Source: Gemmatimonadaceae bacterium (lineage in GTDB: Bacteria; Gemmatimonadota; Gemmatimonadetes; Gemmatimonadales; Gemmatimonadaceae). From it: a stretch of 64,000 bases of DNA. Below are positions 55,005 through 63,667 of the stretch, piece by piece (positions within the stretch are counted from its first letter, which is position 1; every line of letters begins with the position of its first letter). The notes under the pieces were generated by a model. That model had not been told where the DNA came from, did no database searches, and saw only the letters and a program-made list of their open reading frames with translations. A program made the translations under genes and the position numbers. The stretch lies in assembly GCA_020852815.1 (NCBI GenBank), contig JADZAN010000028.1:1-64000 (forward strand). The letters run 5' to 3'.

Positions 55005-57289
55005 GGTGATCTGCCGTTCTTGTAGCGCCGGTTGCGCGAGTGCTCGGCACGCAGCGAGGTGTGGAACGTGTAGATTGCACCGTCTTTGCAGGGATAGTCC
55101 GCCGCTTCAGGATGGTTGCGGCGATGGATTGCGACCCACTGGTCTTGGGTCGATAACTTCTGGTGATTGTTCTTGACCCACGCTGCGAGGTCACCTTTGG
55201 GGCGAAGCGTCGGCACCTCACCAGCCTCATCGAGCAGCAGAAGCTGCTTGGCTTCAATCCGTACGCTACCCCAGCCGAGCGGGCGCGCGTAGCCGAGCTT
55301 TGAGCAATAGCCCTCGGTGTGCGTGCCATCGAGCACAGCCTTGAACTGATCCGGGCAGAGTGCGACGGCAATCGCCGCCAGCTCGGCGGCCTCGAGATCA
55401 CGGAAGCGCACTGTGAATCGGAACGTGCGCCCAGGTTTCGACGCCTCGAGTGCGAGCGTGCTGCGGTCGTTTTGCTTGTTCGTGTTGGAGTCATCCACCC
55501 ACGGCGCGCCTTCGTAAGCGTCCTTGCGGTCGAGATAGAACTTGCGGCCTGCCAGGTCGCCGGGCGCGTCGTAGCCCGCGGCGTCACCGTACGTCGCGAG
55601 CGTAGCCTTGTCCGATGGTCGCGAGTGCGGATGGTGCGGCTGCTTGAGGTAGTGCTCGACCGCGCTCGGACGAGGCATGCCGAGCTCCTTGAGGAAGGTC
55701 GGCTTCAGGAAGCGTTCGTCGTCGGAGTCATTGTCGCCGACGACCTCGAGCCCCGCGTTTACGAAGATGCGGCCCATGAGCTGCGCGTGATCGTTCTCGC
55801 CGATGCCCGCGCTGCCTTCGTTGTCGCCGGTGTACCCAAAGATCCGCCGCACCGCCGACAGCGCTTTCGGCGCTCCATTGCCATCCTTTTCTCGCTCCTC
55901 GTCGAGCGGGAAGAGGCCGAAGCGTTCGATTTGGCCACGCGTCTTGCGGACCGAGTCGGTGTATGCCCAGCGATAGTAGTAGTGCCAGCCTAGCGAGACG
56001 ATGCAGCAATTTTCGGTGTCCCACTCGACCCAGACGAAATCGCCGGGTTGAAAGACCACAGACCTTGCCGCGTCGCGAATGCGCGCCGTCGCTTTCGCTC
56101 CGTACTCCTTCGCGTCAGGGTGACGCTCACTGAAGTGTCCCGTCGCTTCATCGACGAGGTGGCGAACCGTCGCGAGGTAGCTCTCCTGCACTTCTTGTGA
56201 GAGTGTCGCCGTGTGAGTCGGCAGGGCCGGATTGGCGGTGAGCTCGCTGTGCAGGTTGCGCTTGGAATTGAGTCTCACGCCCGCGCCCTGACCGCCACGG
56301 TAGGCTGCTCCGCGACCGTCATCGAAGCGGTAGTAGTTCGCACCTTGGTCGTGCCTCTTGTCGTATCGGAGGTTCGTCGGCAGCAGCTCGAGCTTCGTCG
56401 GCACGCGAACTTTCGTCTTGTCGTCGAGCGCCTTCATCTCGATTCCGTTGTTAGGCACACGAGCGATGCGCGCGATGAGTTTGGGGTTAGGTTGATTCGG
56501 GAAGAGCGCGTTCGGACGGTAAGAGTACGAGCGCTCGGCGACGCGCTCCATCGGTGCGCCGAGCAACGCGCCCAGCTCATGGCGAAGCAATCCCTTCAGC
56601 GAATCGCCGGGGATGATGACCGGCCGCTTCCCCCACGGCGCGCGCAGCGGGCAGAGCACCGACTTCTTGTTTGCGAGTTGTGTGCCTTCGAGGTTGGCCG
56701 GGACCGGCCAGTCGCTCTCGCTCTCGCCGACGAGCCCGCGCTCCCAGCCGGCGAGGAGCGGCGTGAGCGTCTTGAACTCGAAGCGGAGTTCCCCTGAGAG
56801 ACGCTCCTTGCTGCTCGTGCCGTCGTGCCAGATGGGGGTGGAGGTCTTCAGGTCTTTAGGGAGCGAGACGAAGCCGTAGGGCTTGCCGGGGAGCGGCTGC
56901 GCGTTGTTCGCCGGGACTGCTTGTCGACCGTGCGGTGCCCCGCCGCGCTGCCCCCCTCCTTGATGGTATGAGTCGCCTCGCGGTTGCTGAAGCGCGCCTT
57001 GTCGCGGTTGCGGCTGGGCGGGTTTGGGGGCCGCAGCTGCGGCGATGACAGTATCCCCGCTATCGATCGCTTCAAGCCCTACAGCTTGGAGCTTGGCGCG
57101 GACCAGCTCGATGTGCGTGTCCTTCGACGCGCAGATGATGAACTCGGTGGCGACGGCGGTGCCGACGATGTCGAGGTGCGGCATTCCAAGCTGGTTGCTC
57201 TTCAGCTTGTTGATCGCGCTCTGGTCGCGCGGCTTTCCGTCGAGCGTCTTGACGCGGATGCGGTGCTGCTTCTCGGGTTTTCCGGGCAT
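55001..57289 (-). CDS. TIGR03986-type RAMP protein with N-terminal extension
   Basis: The protein has 762 residues from ATG 57289, which overlaps the upstream stop by one base; a longer frame to 57343 adds only shadow sequence. An N-terminal domain (1-85; HRIRVKTLDGKPRDQSAINK and on) is joined by a Gln/Pro/Gly-rich linker (85-135) to the RAMP core. The core starts KPYGFVSLP and includes IIPGDSLKGLLRHELGAL and a late GYARPLGWGSVRIEA. TIGR03986 proteins are Cas7-like subunits of type III complexes. The size suggests a large insertion in the Cas7 fold, as in III-D2 Cas7-insertion subunits. Confidence 0.82.
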   Translation of the reverse strand: MPGKPEKQHRIRVKTLDGKPRDQSAINKLKSNQLGMPHLDIVGTAVATEFIICASKDTHIELVRAKLQAVGLEAIDSGDTVIAAAAAPKPAQPQPRQGALQQPRGDSYHQGGGQRGGAPHGRQAVPANNAQPLPGKPYGFVSLPKDLKTSTPIWHDGTSSKERLSGELRFEFKTLTPLLAGWERGLVGESESDWPVPANLEGTQLANKKSVLCPLRAPWGKRPVIIPGDSLKGLLRHELGALLGAPMERVAERSYSYRPNALFPNQPNPKLIARIARVPNNGIEMKALDDKTKVRVPTKLELLPTNLRYDKRHDQGANYYRFDDGRGAAYRGGQGAGVRLNSKRNLHSELTANPALPTHTATLSQEVQESYLATVRHLVDEATGHFSERHPDAKEYGAKATARIRDAARSVVFQPGDFVWVEWDTENCCIVSLGWHYYYRWAYTDSVRKTRGQIERFGLFPLDEEREKDGNGAPKALSAVRRIFGYTGDNEGSAGIGENDHAQLMGRIFVNAGLEVVGDNDSDDERFLKPTFLKELGMPRPSAVEHYLKQPHHPHSRPSDKATLATYGDAAGYDAPGDLAGRKFYLDRKDAYEGAPWVDDSNTNKQNDRSTLALEASKPGRTFRFTVRFRDLEAAELAAIAVALCPDQFKAVLDGTHTEGYCSKLGYARPLGWGSVRIEAKQLLLLDEAGEVPTLRPKGDLAAWVKNNHQKLSTQDQWVAIHRRNHPEAADYPCKDGAIYTFHTSLRAEHSRNRRYKNGRSP

Positions 57290-59178
57290 CAGCGCTGCTC
57301 CTGGGTGAGGGTGAAGCCGAGCACCTCGTCGCCGCTGTGCCACTCGCGCAGAAGCACGCTACCTTCAGTCTTGGCTGCCGAGAAGCGCTGGAAACCGTGT
57401 AGGCGCGCGGGCGTGTAGACAACGCGAATCTGCTTCGCGTCGCCGGCCTCCGAGTCAAGTTCCTCGATGAGCACTAAGCGCGCGCCGCTCGAGGTGCGGA
57501 CGGCTCGCCAGACTGCGCGTTCGGCGTAGAACGCGATCTCGTCGACCTGGAGCGTGTCGTCGTCATCGGGCCACTGGCGACCGAAGGTCGACGGCGGCGT
57601 GGCCTTTCTAAGATCGATGGTCGGATCGCACCACCACGCGACGAGTTTCGCGCCGAGCGCCGCCTTCGCGAGCTTCGCGGCGGCTCCGAGCGTGAGCGGC
57701 TCGGTGATCGTGCCGGTCCTGGTGCGCACCCATGCATCGGCGGCGGCGGGACGCTCGATGAAGGTGTGCGTCGAGCCTGCGCCGACCCTTGTCTGTTCTA
57801 TGGGCTCTTTCGGCGGCGTCCCCGTTCTCACACTCGCCACGTCATCGATAACCCACTGGCTCGCCTGCCAGTGCCCCGCGCCTGCACCGCGCGTCTTGTG
57901 ACCGCCGACCAGTAAATGTCCGAGCGTGCCGAGCGCGACCTGACGATCGACGAGTTGCATCAATGGCGCGACCTCTTTTTCCGTCGCGCCTTCGACAACG
58001 ATGCGCACCGGAAACGTGCCCCGGAGAAGACGCACGGCATCGCGCTTGGCGCTGCCGTAGGAGCCCGCCGAGAACTCGTCCTCGGCGTGCATGTGCAGCT
58101 TGGCCGCCGCCCACTCGCCTTCGGCGCGCGCGTCGCGGATGAGGATGCGACTGCTCTTCCTGACCGTGCCGAAGCACTTCCCGGCCGGGTCATTGTCGCC
58201 GACGTCGCCCAGCACGAGGTGCGGGTCCTTCACCTCGCGCCCTGCCGCGCGCTCTAGCCGCGAGAAAGCGTGCCGAAGCGGTCCGCGTACGCTCGCACCC
58301 GGGAGCAGCGGGCGATCTCCGTCCATCAGCAGCGCGCGATCCGTGCTCAACGCGTCGGGTGTGGCCGCGTCCGTCGCCCACGCGGGCTTGGCCCAGAGGC
58401 CGTCGCCCGTCAGCTGCACCGCGCGCTCGGAGTCGTGCGGGCCGACGGCTAGCATGTCGAGTCCCCACGCGGCTTCGTTGGGCTCGGGCTTGTACTCACC
58501 GAACGAGACGTTCACGTCGAGCGTACGGAAACACCAGGTTCTCGTGGGCTCTACGATGGGCACGTCCGCGAGCGCGTTCGGAAGCGCCGTGCGGTCCGAC
58601 GTCACCCATGCCTCGTAGTCCGCGTCATCGAGTCGGTACGCCTTCAACTCATCGAGATGGCACCATCCGAGCCCGCGCGCGGCGCCGCCACCGAGCCAGC
58701 AGCGCCCCTTGGACCAGTGCTCGGCGAGCACGTAGCCGAGGATGCCCTCGGCCTCGTTGAAGTCGGCGTTGTCGAGCGCATGCGAGCGGTCGACGCGGAA
58801 GCTGAGTTGCCACGTCGTACCAGCGGGGATGACCTCGCGGTCGTAGAGCACACCAGTCGCGCGTGCTCCAGTCTGATGACGAATGCCGACACCCGCCCGA
58901 ATGCGCGGAACGCCCGTCGCGGTAGCATCGGCGAACTCCCAGGCGGAGCGGCGCAACGCCCCATATTTGATGTCGTCGGAGACCGCCCGCGGCAGCGGCT
59001 CGAAGAAACGCTTGGCCATCGCGACGGCAGCTCCTTTGAGGCCGCGACCCACAAGCGTCGGTACGCCGTCTACGAGCGCGAAGGGCTGATCGGCGCTGGT
59101 CTCGCGGTCGAGACCCGAGACTGAGAGCGCCGAGTCCTGCACGAGGGTGGCGGTGAAGAGCGTGAGCTTCGTGGTCAT
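57289..59178 (-). CDS. Tandem Cas7-type RAMP protein
   Basis: This 629-residue protein has two RAMP/Cas7-like units. The first has VGRGLKGAAVAMAKRFFEP (about 43-61) and GGGAARGLGWCHL. The second has LLPGASVRGPLRHAFSRLE and GGHKTRGAGAG. The remaining 170 residues form an extra domain (EIAFYAERAVWRAV, then LHGFQRFSAAKTEG) that faintly recalls Csx19, a type III-D protein; this part is low confidence. It probably supplies two backbone subunits of the type III complex, each able to cut target RNA if its aspartate is kept. It overlaps its neighbour upstream by 4 bp. Confidence 0.8.
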   Translation of the reverse strand: MTTKLTLFTATLVQDSALSVSGLDRETSADQPFALVDGVPTLVGRGLKGAAVAMAKRFFEPLPRAVSDDIKYGALRRSAWEFADATATGVPRIRAGVGIRHQTGARATGVLYDREVIPAGTTWQLSFRVDRSHALDNADFNEAEGILGYVLAEHWSKGRCWLGGGAARGLGWCHLDELKAYRLDDADYEAWVTSDRTALPNALADVPIVEPTRTWCFRTLDVNVSFGEYKPEPNEAAWGLDMLAVGPHDSERAVQLTGDGLWAKPAWATDAATPDALSTDRALLMDGDRPLLPGASVRGPLRHAFSRLERAAGREVKDPHLVLGDVGDNDPAGKCFGTVRKSSRILIRDARAEGEWAAAKLHMHAEDEFSAGSYGSAKRDAVRLLRGTFPVRIVVEGATEKEVAPLMQLVDRQVALGTLGHLLVGGHKTRGAGAGHWQASQWVIDDVASVRTGTPPKEPIEQTRVGAGSTHTFIERPAAADAWVRTRTGTITEPLTLGAAAKLAKAALGAKLVAWWCDPTIDLRKATPPSTFGRQWPDDDDTLQVDEIAFYAERAVWRAVRTSSGARLVLIEELDSEAGDAKQIRVVYTPARLHGFQRFSAAKTEGSVLLREWHSGDEVLGFTLTQEQR

Positions 59179-61115
59179 GGTGTCTCCTTGGACTTCGGAC
59201 GCGAACTGGCTCGCAGCCAGCGCACGAAGAGGCGCGCGTGAAGGGCACGCTCTTTCGACGACAGCGCTTTGTCGTTGAGGTTGCCGAGGATTGCCTTCGC
59301 ATCGGAGTCTTTCCAGCTCTTGCCACCCGCCGTGGTCGGGTTAAGGCGACCGGACAGCGCGTTCGGATCGCCGCGTTCGAGATCGCCGACGAGGTCGAGC
59401 CATTGCGAGAGGCTCGGTTTGCGATCAATGCCGCCACCGGGCCGCGCCAGCGCCTTATGCAAACCGAACCACTCCTGCGTCCTCGCGGCAATGGCCTCTT
59501 CCGGGGCGTCATTGTGCGGCGTCGGAGCACTGCTCGCAGTGGTCTCACCAGTCACGCCCGGGAGCACAGCATCGATGCGGAAGCATCCGAAGCCTTCGTG
59601 CGTGCGCTCGCCAAGCCACTCGTGCCTCGCAGCGCGCTCCGCGAGCTTCGCGACGCCTGTGCCGGATACTTCATAGACCGATCCACGCCGAACAGCGGCC
59701 GCGGGCATGCGCCAGAGGCGCGATGTGCCGTTGAAGCCGTGGACCATCACACTGTCCTGCATCGACTCCCCCAGCTGAACATCTTCACCCAGCAGCTCCT
59801 TCAGCGCGGCCTGGTCGAGCGCCGTACGCCAGCGCAGGAATTCATCACGCACGAGCAGATCCGACGTGAGCGTGAGGCGCATCGTGGGCTCCGTCGTGGT
59901 TGCGGCGGCAGCGCCAACCCACACGATACCTGCCACCTCGACGGGCGCTCCGGCACGTCCTACGCGCAGCCACCGTTGCCCTCCGAGCACGGGCCCGAGC
60001 CTCTCCGCGAGCTTCTTTAAGTCATCAGCGGAGCCCTGAAGCTCGGCGAGAAAGTGCGTCTCCTCGACGATCTGTTCGATGGCGAAGAGCGAGGCGTCGG
60101 CCTGTTTGGGATCGGGTCTTCCGTTGCGCAGCCGCACCCGGCGCGCCGGTCGGAAGGTCGTCCATGCGGGACTCGTGCTCTCCCGGTAGACAAAAAGGTC
60201 GTCCTCTGGACGTTTCAGTTTTTGCTGGACGTTCCATGCATCGTGTCGCCCGGTCGGTAATATCTGTTGGGCCCACCAGGGCAAACCAGCTGCCGCACCT
60301 TTCGGCTTCTCACTCTGTAGCGATAGCGGCGCCGGAAGAACCTCCGCACTTCTGAGATTCGAGGGTTCGTGCGGCAGAGGTAGCGCGTCGCTCACCGACA
60401 CGCGCCGCGACGTGAGAAGCGAGGCCGTATCGCGGTCACCGTCGCCAATTAGCCACGCGGCCAGAGCGCCAAGCAGTGTGCGGCCGGGCACAAACGCGAG
60501 GCTCGGGATCAGGTTGTCTGGCGTCGCCGTCGCCGTGATGCAGATCGGATCGCGGTTCTTGAGAAGGAGCACGAGGCGGCCCGTAGACGCGCCAGTGGTT
60601 CGCGATGTATTGGCTACCTCGGATAGCGAGAGCGTTACCCTCCCTGCGCCGGTGGCGCGACCCCCTCCGAGCGCGTCGACCTCCTGCACGAGCCGCCTCA
60701 GCGTGTCGAGCTGGCTTGCGGGCAGCTCGACCTCGCCAACGAGCTTCGTCCCCTTCGGCACGTACTCGATGACCCGCAGCGTGTCGTCCTTCGGCGCGCG
60801 GTTTTCGAAGGACTCACGCGCGGTTGACCGCCAGATGCGGCGCTCGGGGTTGTCTTTCGCATAGAGCGAGGTAAAGACGGCGCGCTGCTGGTCGCCACCG
60901 GCACGACCGAAGAACTTTCCCGCCTCGTCGTCGCCACGCAGCCTTCGCGCCGCGTCGCGCAACACGCCTTCGACGTGTGAGGCCCAGATGACGGGCCGGT
61001 CGTAGCGATCACGCGCGATGAGCGCATCTATGCCGCCGCCACCCGAACCCGTGCCGAGGTGCGCATCCGAGAGGAATTCGGCAGTCAGCGTCTGGCGAAC
61101 CCACCTGTCAAACAT
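59175..61115 (-). CDS. Cas7-Csx10(Cas5)-like fusion with helical C-terminus
   Basis: The product has 646 residues from ATG 61115, inside the last codons of cas10; a frame to 61160 also exists. Residues 1-160 are Csm3-like (AEFLSDAHLGTGSGGGGID, then ALGGGRATGAGRVTLSL). About 170-520 resembles Csx10, the Cas5 of III-D (DNLIPSLAFVPGRTLLGALA, LFAIEQIVEETHFLAEL, HEGFGCFRIDA). The last 125 residues are mostly helical and could be a fused Cas11 small subunit, which is otherwise missing. A Cas7-Cas5-Cas11 fusion is the arrangement described for III-D2. The Cas11 part is inference only. Confidence 0.75.
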   Translation of the reverse strand: MFDRWVRQTLTAEFLSDAHLGTGSGGGGIDALIARDRYDRPVIWASHVEGVLRDAARRLRGDDEAGKFFGRAGGDQQRAVFTSLYAKDNPERRIWRSTARESFENRAPKDDTLRVIEYVPKGTKLVGEVELPASQLDTLRRLVQEVDALGGGRATGAGRVTLSLSEVANTSRTTGASTGRLVLLLKNRDPICITATATPDNLIPSLAFVPGRTLLGALAAWLIGDGDRDTASLLTSRRVSVSDALPLPHEPSNLRSAEVLPAPLSLQSEKPKGAAAGLPWWAQQILPTGRHDAWNVQQKLKRPEDDLFVYRESTSPAWTTFRPARRVRLRNGRPDPKQADASLFAIEQIVEETHFLAELQGSADDLKKLAERLGPVLGGQRWLRVGRAGAPVEVAGIVWVGAAAATTTEPTMRLTLTSDLLVRDEFLRWRTALDQAALKELLGEDVQLGESMQDSVMVHGFNGTSRLWRMPAAAVRRGSVYEVSGTGVAKLAERAARHEWLGERTHEGFGCFRIDAVLPGVTGETTASSAPTPHNDAPEEAIAARTQEWFGLHKALARPGGGIDRKPSLSQWLDLVGDLERGDPNALSGRLNPTTAGGKSWKDSDAKAILGNLNDKALSSKERALHARLFVRWLRASSRPKSKETP

Positions 61116-62631
61116 GGGCGGCCTCCTGTTCCGCTCCGGTACCTTGGGACTTGCTACCAAGGCGGACCATCTCGGCGACTTCGACCAAGTCGAGCAGCGG
61201 GGTGATCCTCGGCCCGTTGTTCGACGACTGTCGCCACACCTCCTTCACGCCCGCCTTGGCGAGCGGTCCCTTCGCGTCTTTCGGAAGCTCGGCGAACGCC
61301 AGCTCCGCGAGTGCGCGACCTCGTGGGAGCTGCTCAACCAAATAGCGGAGCTGCGAACGCGGTGCACCGGCGAGCTGCTGAGCACCCTCCATGAGGCCCT
61401 GCAACGAGTCGACGTCCTTTCCGAGCACATTTACCGGCCGCTGCGAGAGCACGCGCAGTTCGTTACCACTGCCGCGCAGCCAGTCTCGCCTACGCACCCC
61501 CGCGGGCTCGTCGACCCACGCGGTGCTGTAGACGGCCCAGTCGACGACGGATTGCTTCACCTCGTCGTCTTTGAACCCACGGAAGCGGCGCTTGGCGGAT
61601 CCGGCAAGCTGCTCGGCGACTTCGTGCAGTCGGTGAATGGGGATGGTGTGCCTGGCGATGACCACGCCCACGCCGAGGGTCAGCTTGAAGCCGGTGCTGT
61701 CCTTCTGGAGCGACTCCAGCTCCGCGCAGAGCGTGACGACGAACGGCAGCGCAGTTTCTGCGCGCGTCACGAGCAAGAGGTCGTCGCCGCCGAGCATCAA
61801 CAGGATGAGCGGCGCCTTAGTCTGGTCGAGGCAGTGCGCATCGATTGCCTTGCTCAGCGCACGCCGGAGCAGCACGCGATTGCGATGGAAGAACGCAGCG
61901 CGCTCGCTGTCCGGCTTGTCTTTGCCAAGACCACTGCCGACGCCGTTGCCGTCGGCGTGGATTAGCGCTAGGTAGCCGTTGCCCACGAGCTCCTTCAGCT
62001 CTTGCGGTCGATTCAACGTTCTTAGCTTGGTCGTGTCGCTCAGCAGGCTGGCGACGTCAACCGCCGAGCTGTCCTCGGTGCGACGAGCCGCGTCGTGGCG
62101 CTGGGCGACGTCGCGCGAGACGGCGGGACGCTCATCGCCTTGCTCGACGATGGCCGACGCGAGCCCGCGTCCGGTCCACTCGCAGGGGGCGAGAACCGGC
62201 AGCTCGGTCGAGAGATGCACTTGGCTCTTAGTCCGCGGCGTGCCGTCGATGGAGATGCGAAAGCGCAGACCCGGCAGTTTGGAGTGCAGGAGCCGCGCGA
62301 CCGCGTCGGCGAAGGCCCCGGCGCCACTTGCGAAGTGGGCCTCGAAGTGTCCGCCATCGCGCGAGATAATGCCATCCTTCGCGTCGGCGGCGGGATCGTC
62401 GTGATCCTTCAGCGGATCGTTCGAGTCGGCGGCAGGGTAGCTCTCCGAGCTTGGAGCCAACATCCAGCCGCAGCCAGCTTTTCGCGCCAACCCCGGCAGC
62501 GCGATGCGCAGGGTCTCTCCTAGCAGCGCGTTTGCGCCAACCATCGCCCGCAGGCGCGGCACGGCGAAGAGCCACGTCTGTACACGCGAGAACTCGATGT
62601 GGACGCGCTTAACCTTGGTGACGACGGTCAT
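61108..62631 (-). CDS. cas10: Cas10, short and HD-less, with GGDD cyclase motif
   Basis: The protein has 507 residues from ATG 62631; a longer frame upstream is a shadow of the next gene. The palm has LMLGGDDLLLV (GGDD at 281-284) and a second acidic site in LALIHADGNGVGSGLG, so cyclic-oligoadenylate synthesis is expected. It begins directly with HIEFSRVQTWLFAVPRLRAM, and no HD nuclease domain is present, unlike typical III-A/III-B Cas10 of 750-900 residues. It starts 37 bp after the Csb3-like gene. The complex probably signals rather than cuts DNA itself. Confidence 0.9.
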   Translation of the reverse strand: MTVVTKVKRVHIEFSRVQTWLFAVPRLRAMVGANALLGETLRIALPGLARKAGCGWMLAPSSESYPAADSNDPLKDHDDPAADAKDGIISRDGGHFEAHFASGAGAFADAVARLLHSKLPGLRFRISIDGTPRTKSQVHLSTELPVLAPCEWTGRGLASAIVEQGDERPAVSRDVAQRHDAARRTEDSSAVDVASLLSDTTKLRTLNRPQELKELVGNGYLALIHADGNGVGSGLGKDKPDSERAAFFHRNRVLLRRALSKAIDAHCLDQTKAPLILLMLGGDDLLLVTRAETALPFVVTLCAELESLQKDSTGFKLTLGVGVVIARHTIPIHRLHEVAEQLAGSAKRRFRGFKDDEVKQSVVDWAVYSTAWVDEPAGVRRRDWLRGSGNELRVLSQRPVNVLGKDVDSLQGLMEGAQQLAGAPRSQLRYLVEQLPRGRALAELAFAELPKDAKGPLAKAGVKEVWRQSSNNGPRITPLLDLVEVAEMVRLGSKSQGTGAEQEAAHV

Positions 62632-62668
62632 GTTGTCTTCTTCTTCATCGTAAAGACCACGAAATGAG

Positions 62669-63667
62669 TCATCCTCGAGTCTCCTCTCGCGCGAACGTCG
62701 TGACCTTGTTCTTGCCGGACAGATCGAGATCAAACGCGAACCTACGCATCGGCAGCGGCAGATCGGCACCGGCGAGCGCAGCGCGCGCCAGCATCGGCGG
62801 CAACGGATGCCCCCAGACGGCGTAGCGAACCTTGCGAGTCTCGTATTCGTCGGGCCGAGCGTGCTCGAGGCCAATCGCCGCGAGGATCTCCACCACTGGC
62901 GAGGCGGCGATGGCGTCCTTTTGCGTGTTCGGTGAGTAGCCCGCGTCGATTGCCGTCCACGCACCGCGCGGATCGAAGTTGAAGCTGCCACCCATCGGTG
63001 TTACCACGTCGAAGGGCGCCCTCAGGAGGACCTCGCGTTGCTCCATCCAGAGTTGAGCCAGGCCTCGGTGCTTAAGCTCGCCGATCGATTGATGCTTCTT
63101 CGGTTTCGCGCGCACGCCCTGAAGCATCTGGGTCGCGATGCGGTAGGCCGACCGGTTTCCGGAATAGAGCTTGAAGTCATCACGCGAAAGCCACGGTGAG
63201 AAGGGACTCTTTCGAGACTCAGCCCAGTGGCTTACGACTAACCGACGACCTTCGTCCGCGAGCTGGACTGGAAGCGCGTTTCGATCGCCTTCGCCCGCGG
63301 GAAATACTGGCGTCGTGATGCGACGCTGCACCTCGCTAGAATCGTCGTCGAACTCACCACCGTCTTCACGTTCTATGGGCGTGGCGTCTTCCTCTCCGTT
63401 GTCGTCACCATCGGCTGCACCGCCTTCAACGTAGCCAATGGGTGTCAATTCGCTGATCTTCGCCTTCGCCAAGAACTCCAGGACGACCTCGAACGGGTTC
63501 TTGCCACCGTCAGCGCGAAGAACGAACGTCGCTTGCGCGTCGCTCCAGTCGAAGTGCGCCTCTACGCCGCCGAGCAGTACCTCTGCCGCCTCGAGGAAGC
63601 CCATGCAGGCGAGCACCTGGCCAGGGTTCCTGAGATCGACGAGGATGGATGCACTCATATGTGTCAT
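62669..63667 (-). CDS. Csb3/Cas8g-like type I-G protein
   Basis: This 332-residue protein starts at ATG 63667, overlapping the cas3 stop by one base. The N-terminus SILVDLRNPGQVLACMGFLE is characteristic of the type I-G protein encoded between cas3 and csb1 (Csb3, also called Cas8u2/Cas8g). An acidic loop (about 85-115; EGGAADGDDNGEEDA) and a conserved GGSFNFDPRGAWTAIDAGYS segment follow. It is the expected large-subunit equivalent that recognises the PAM and recruits Cas3. In ordinary I-G loci csb1 would follow directly; here five type III genes intervene. The exact family name is from memory of motifs. Confidence 0.8.
   Translation of the reverse strand: MTHMSASILVDLRNPGQVLACMGFLEAAEVLLGGVEAHFDWSDAQATFVLRADGGKNPFEVVLEFLAKAKISELTPIGYVEGGAADGDDNGEEDATPIEREDGGEFDDDSSEVQRRITTPVFPAGEGDRNALPVQLADEGRRLVVSHWAESRKSPFSPWLSRDDFKLYSGNRSAYRIATQMLQGVRAKPKKHQSIGELKHRGLAQLWMEQREVLLRAPFDVVTPMGGSFNFDPRGAWTAIDAGYSPNTQKDAIAASPVVEILAAIGLEHARPDEYETRKVRYAVWGHPLPPMLARAALAGADLPLPMRRFAFDLDLSGKNKVTTFAREETRG

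Noticed and set aside
62631-62991. N-terminal extension of Cas10 to 627 residues
   Set aside because: The extra 120 residues are an Arg/Ser-rich shadow of the Csb3-like gene; the ATG at 62631 gives a normal palm start.
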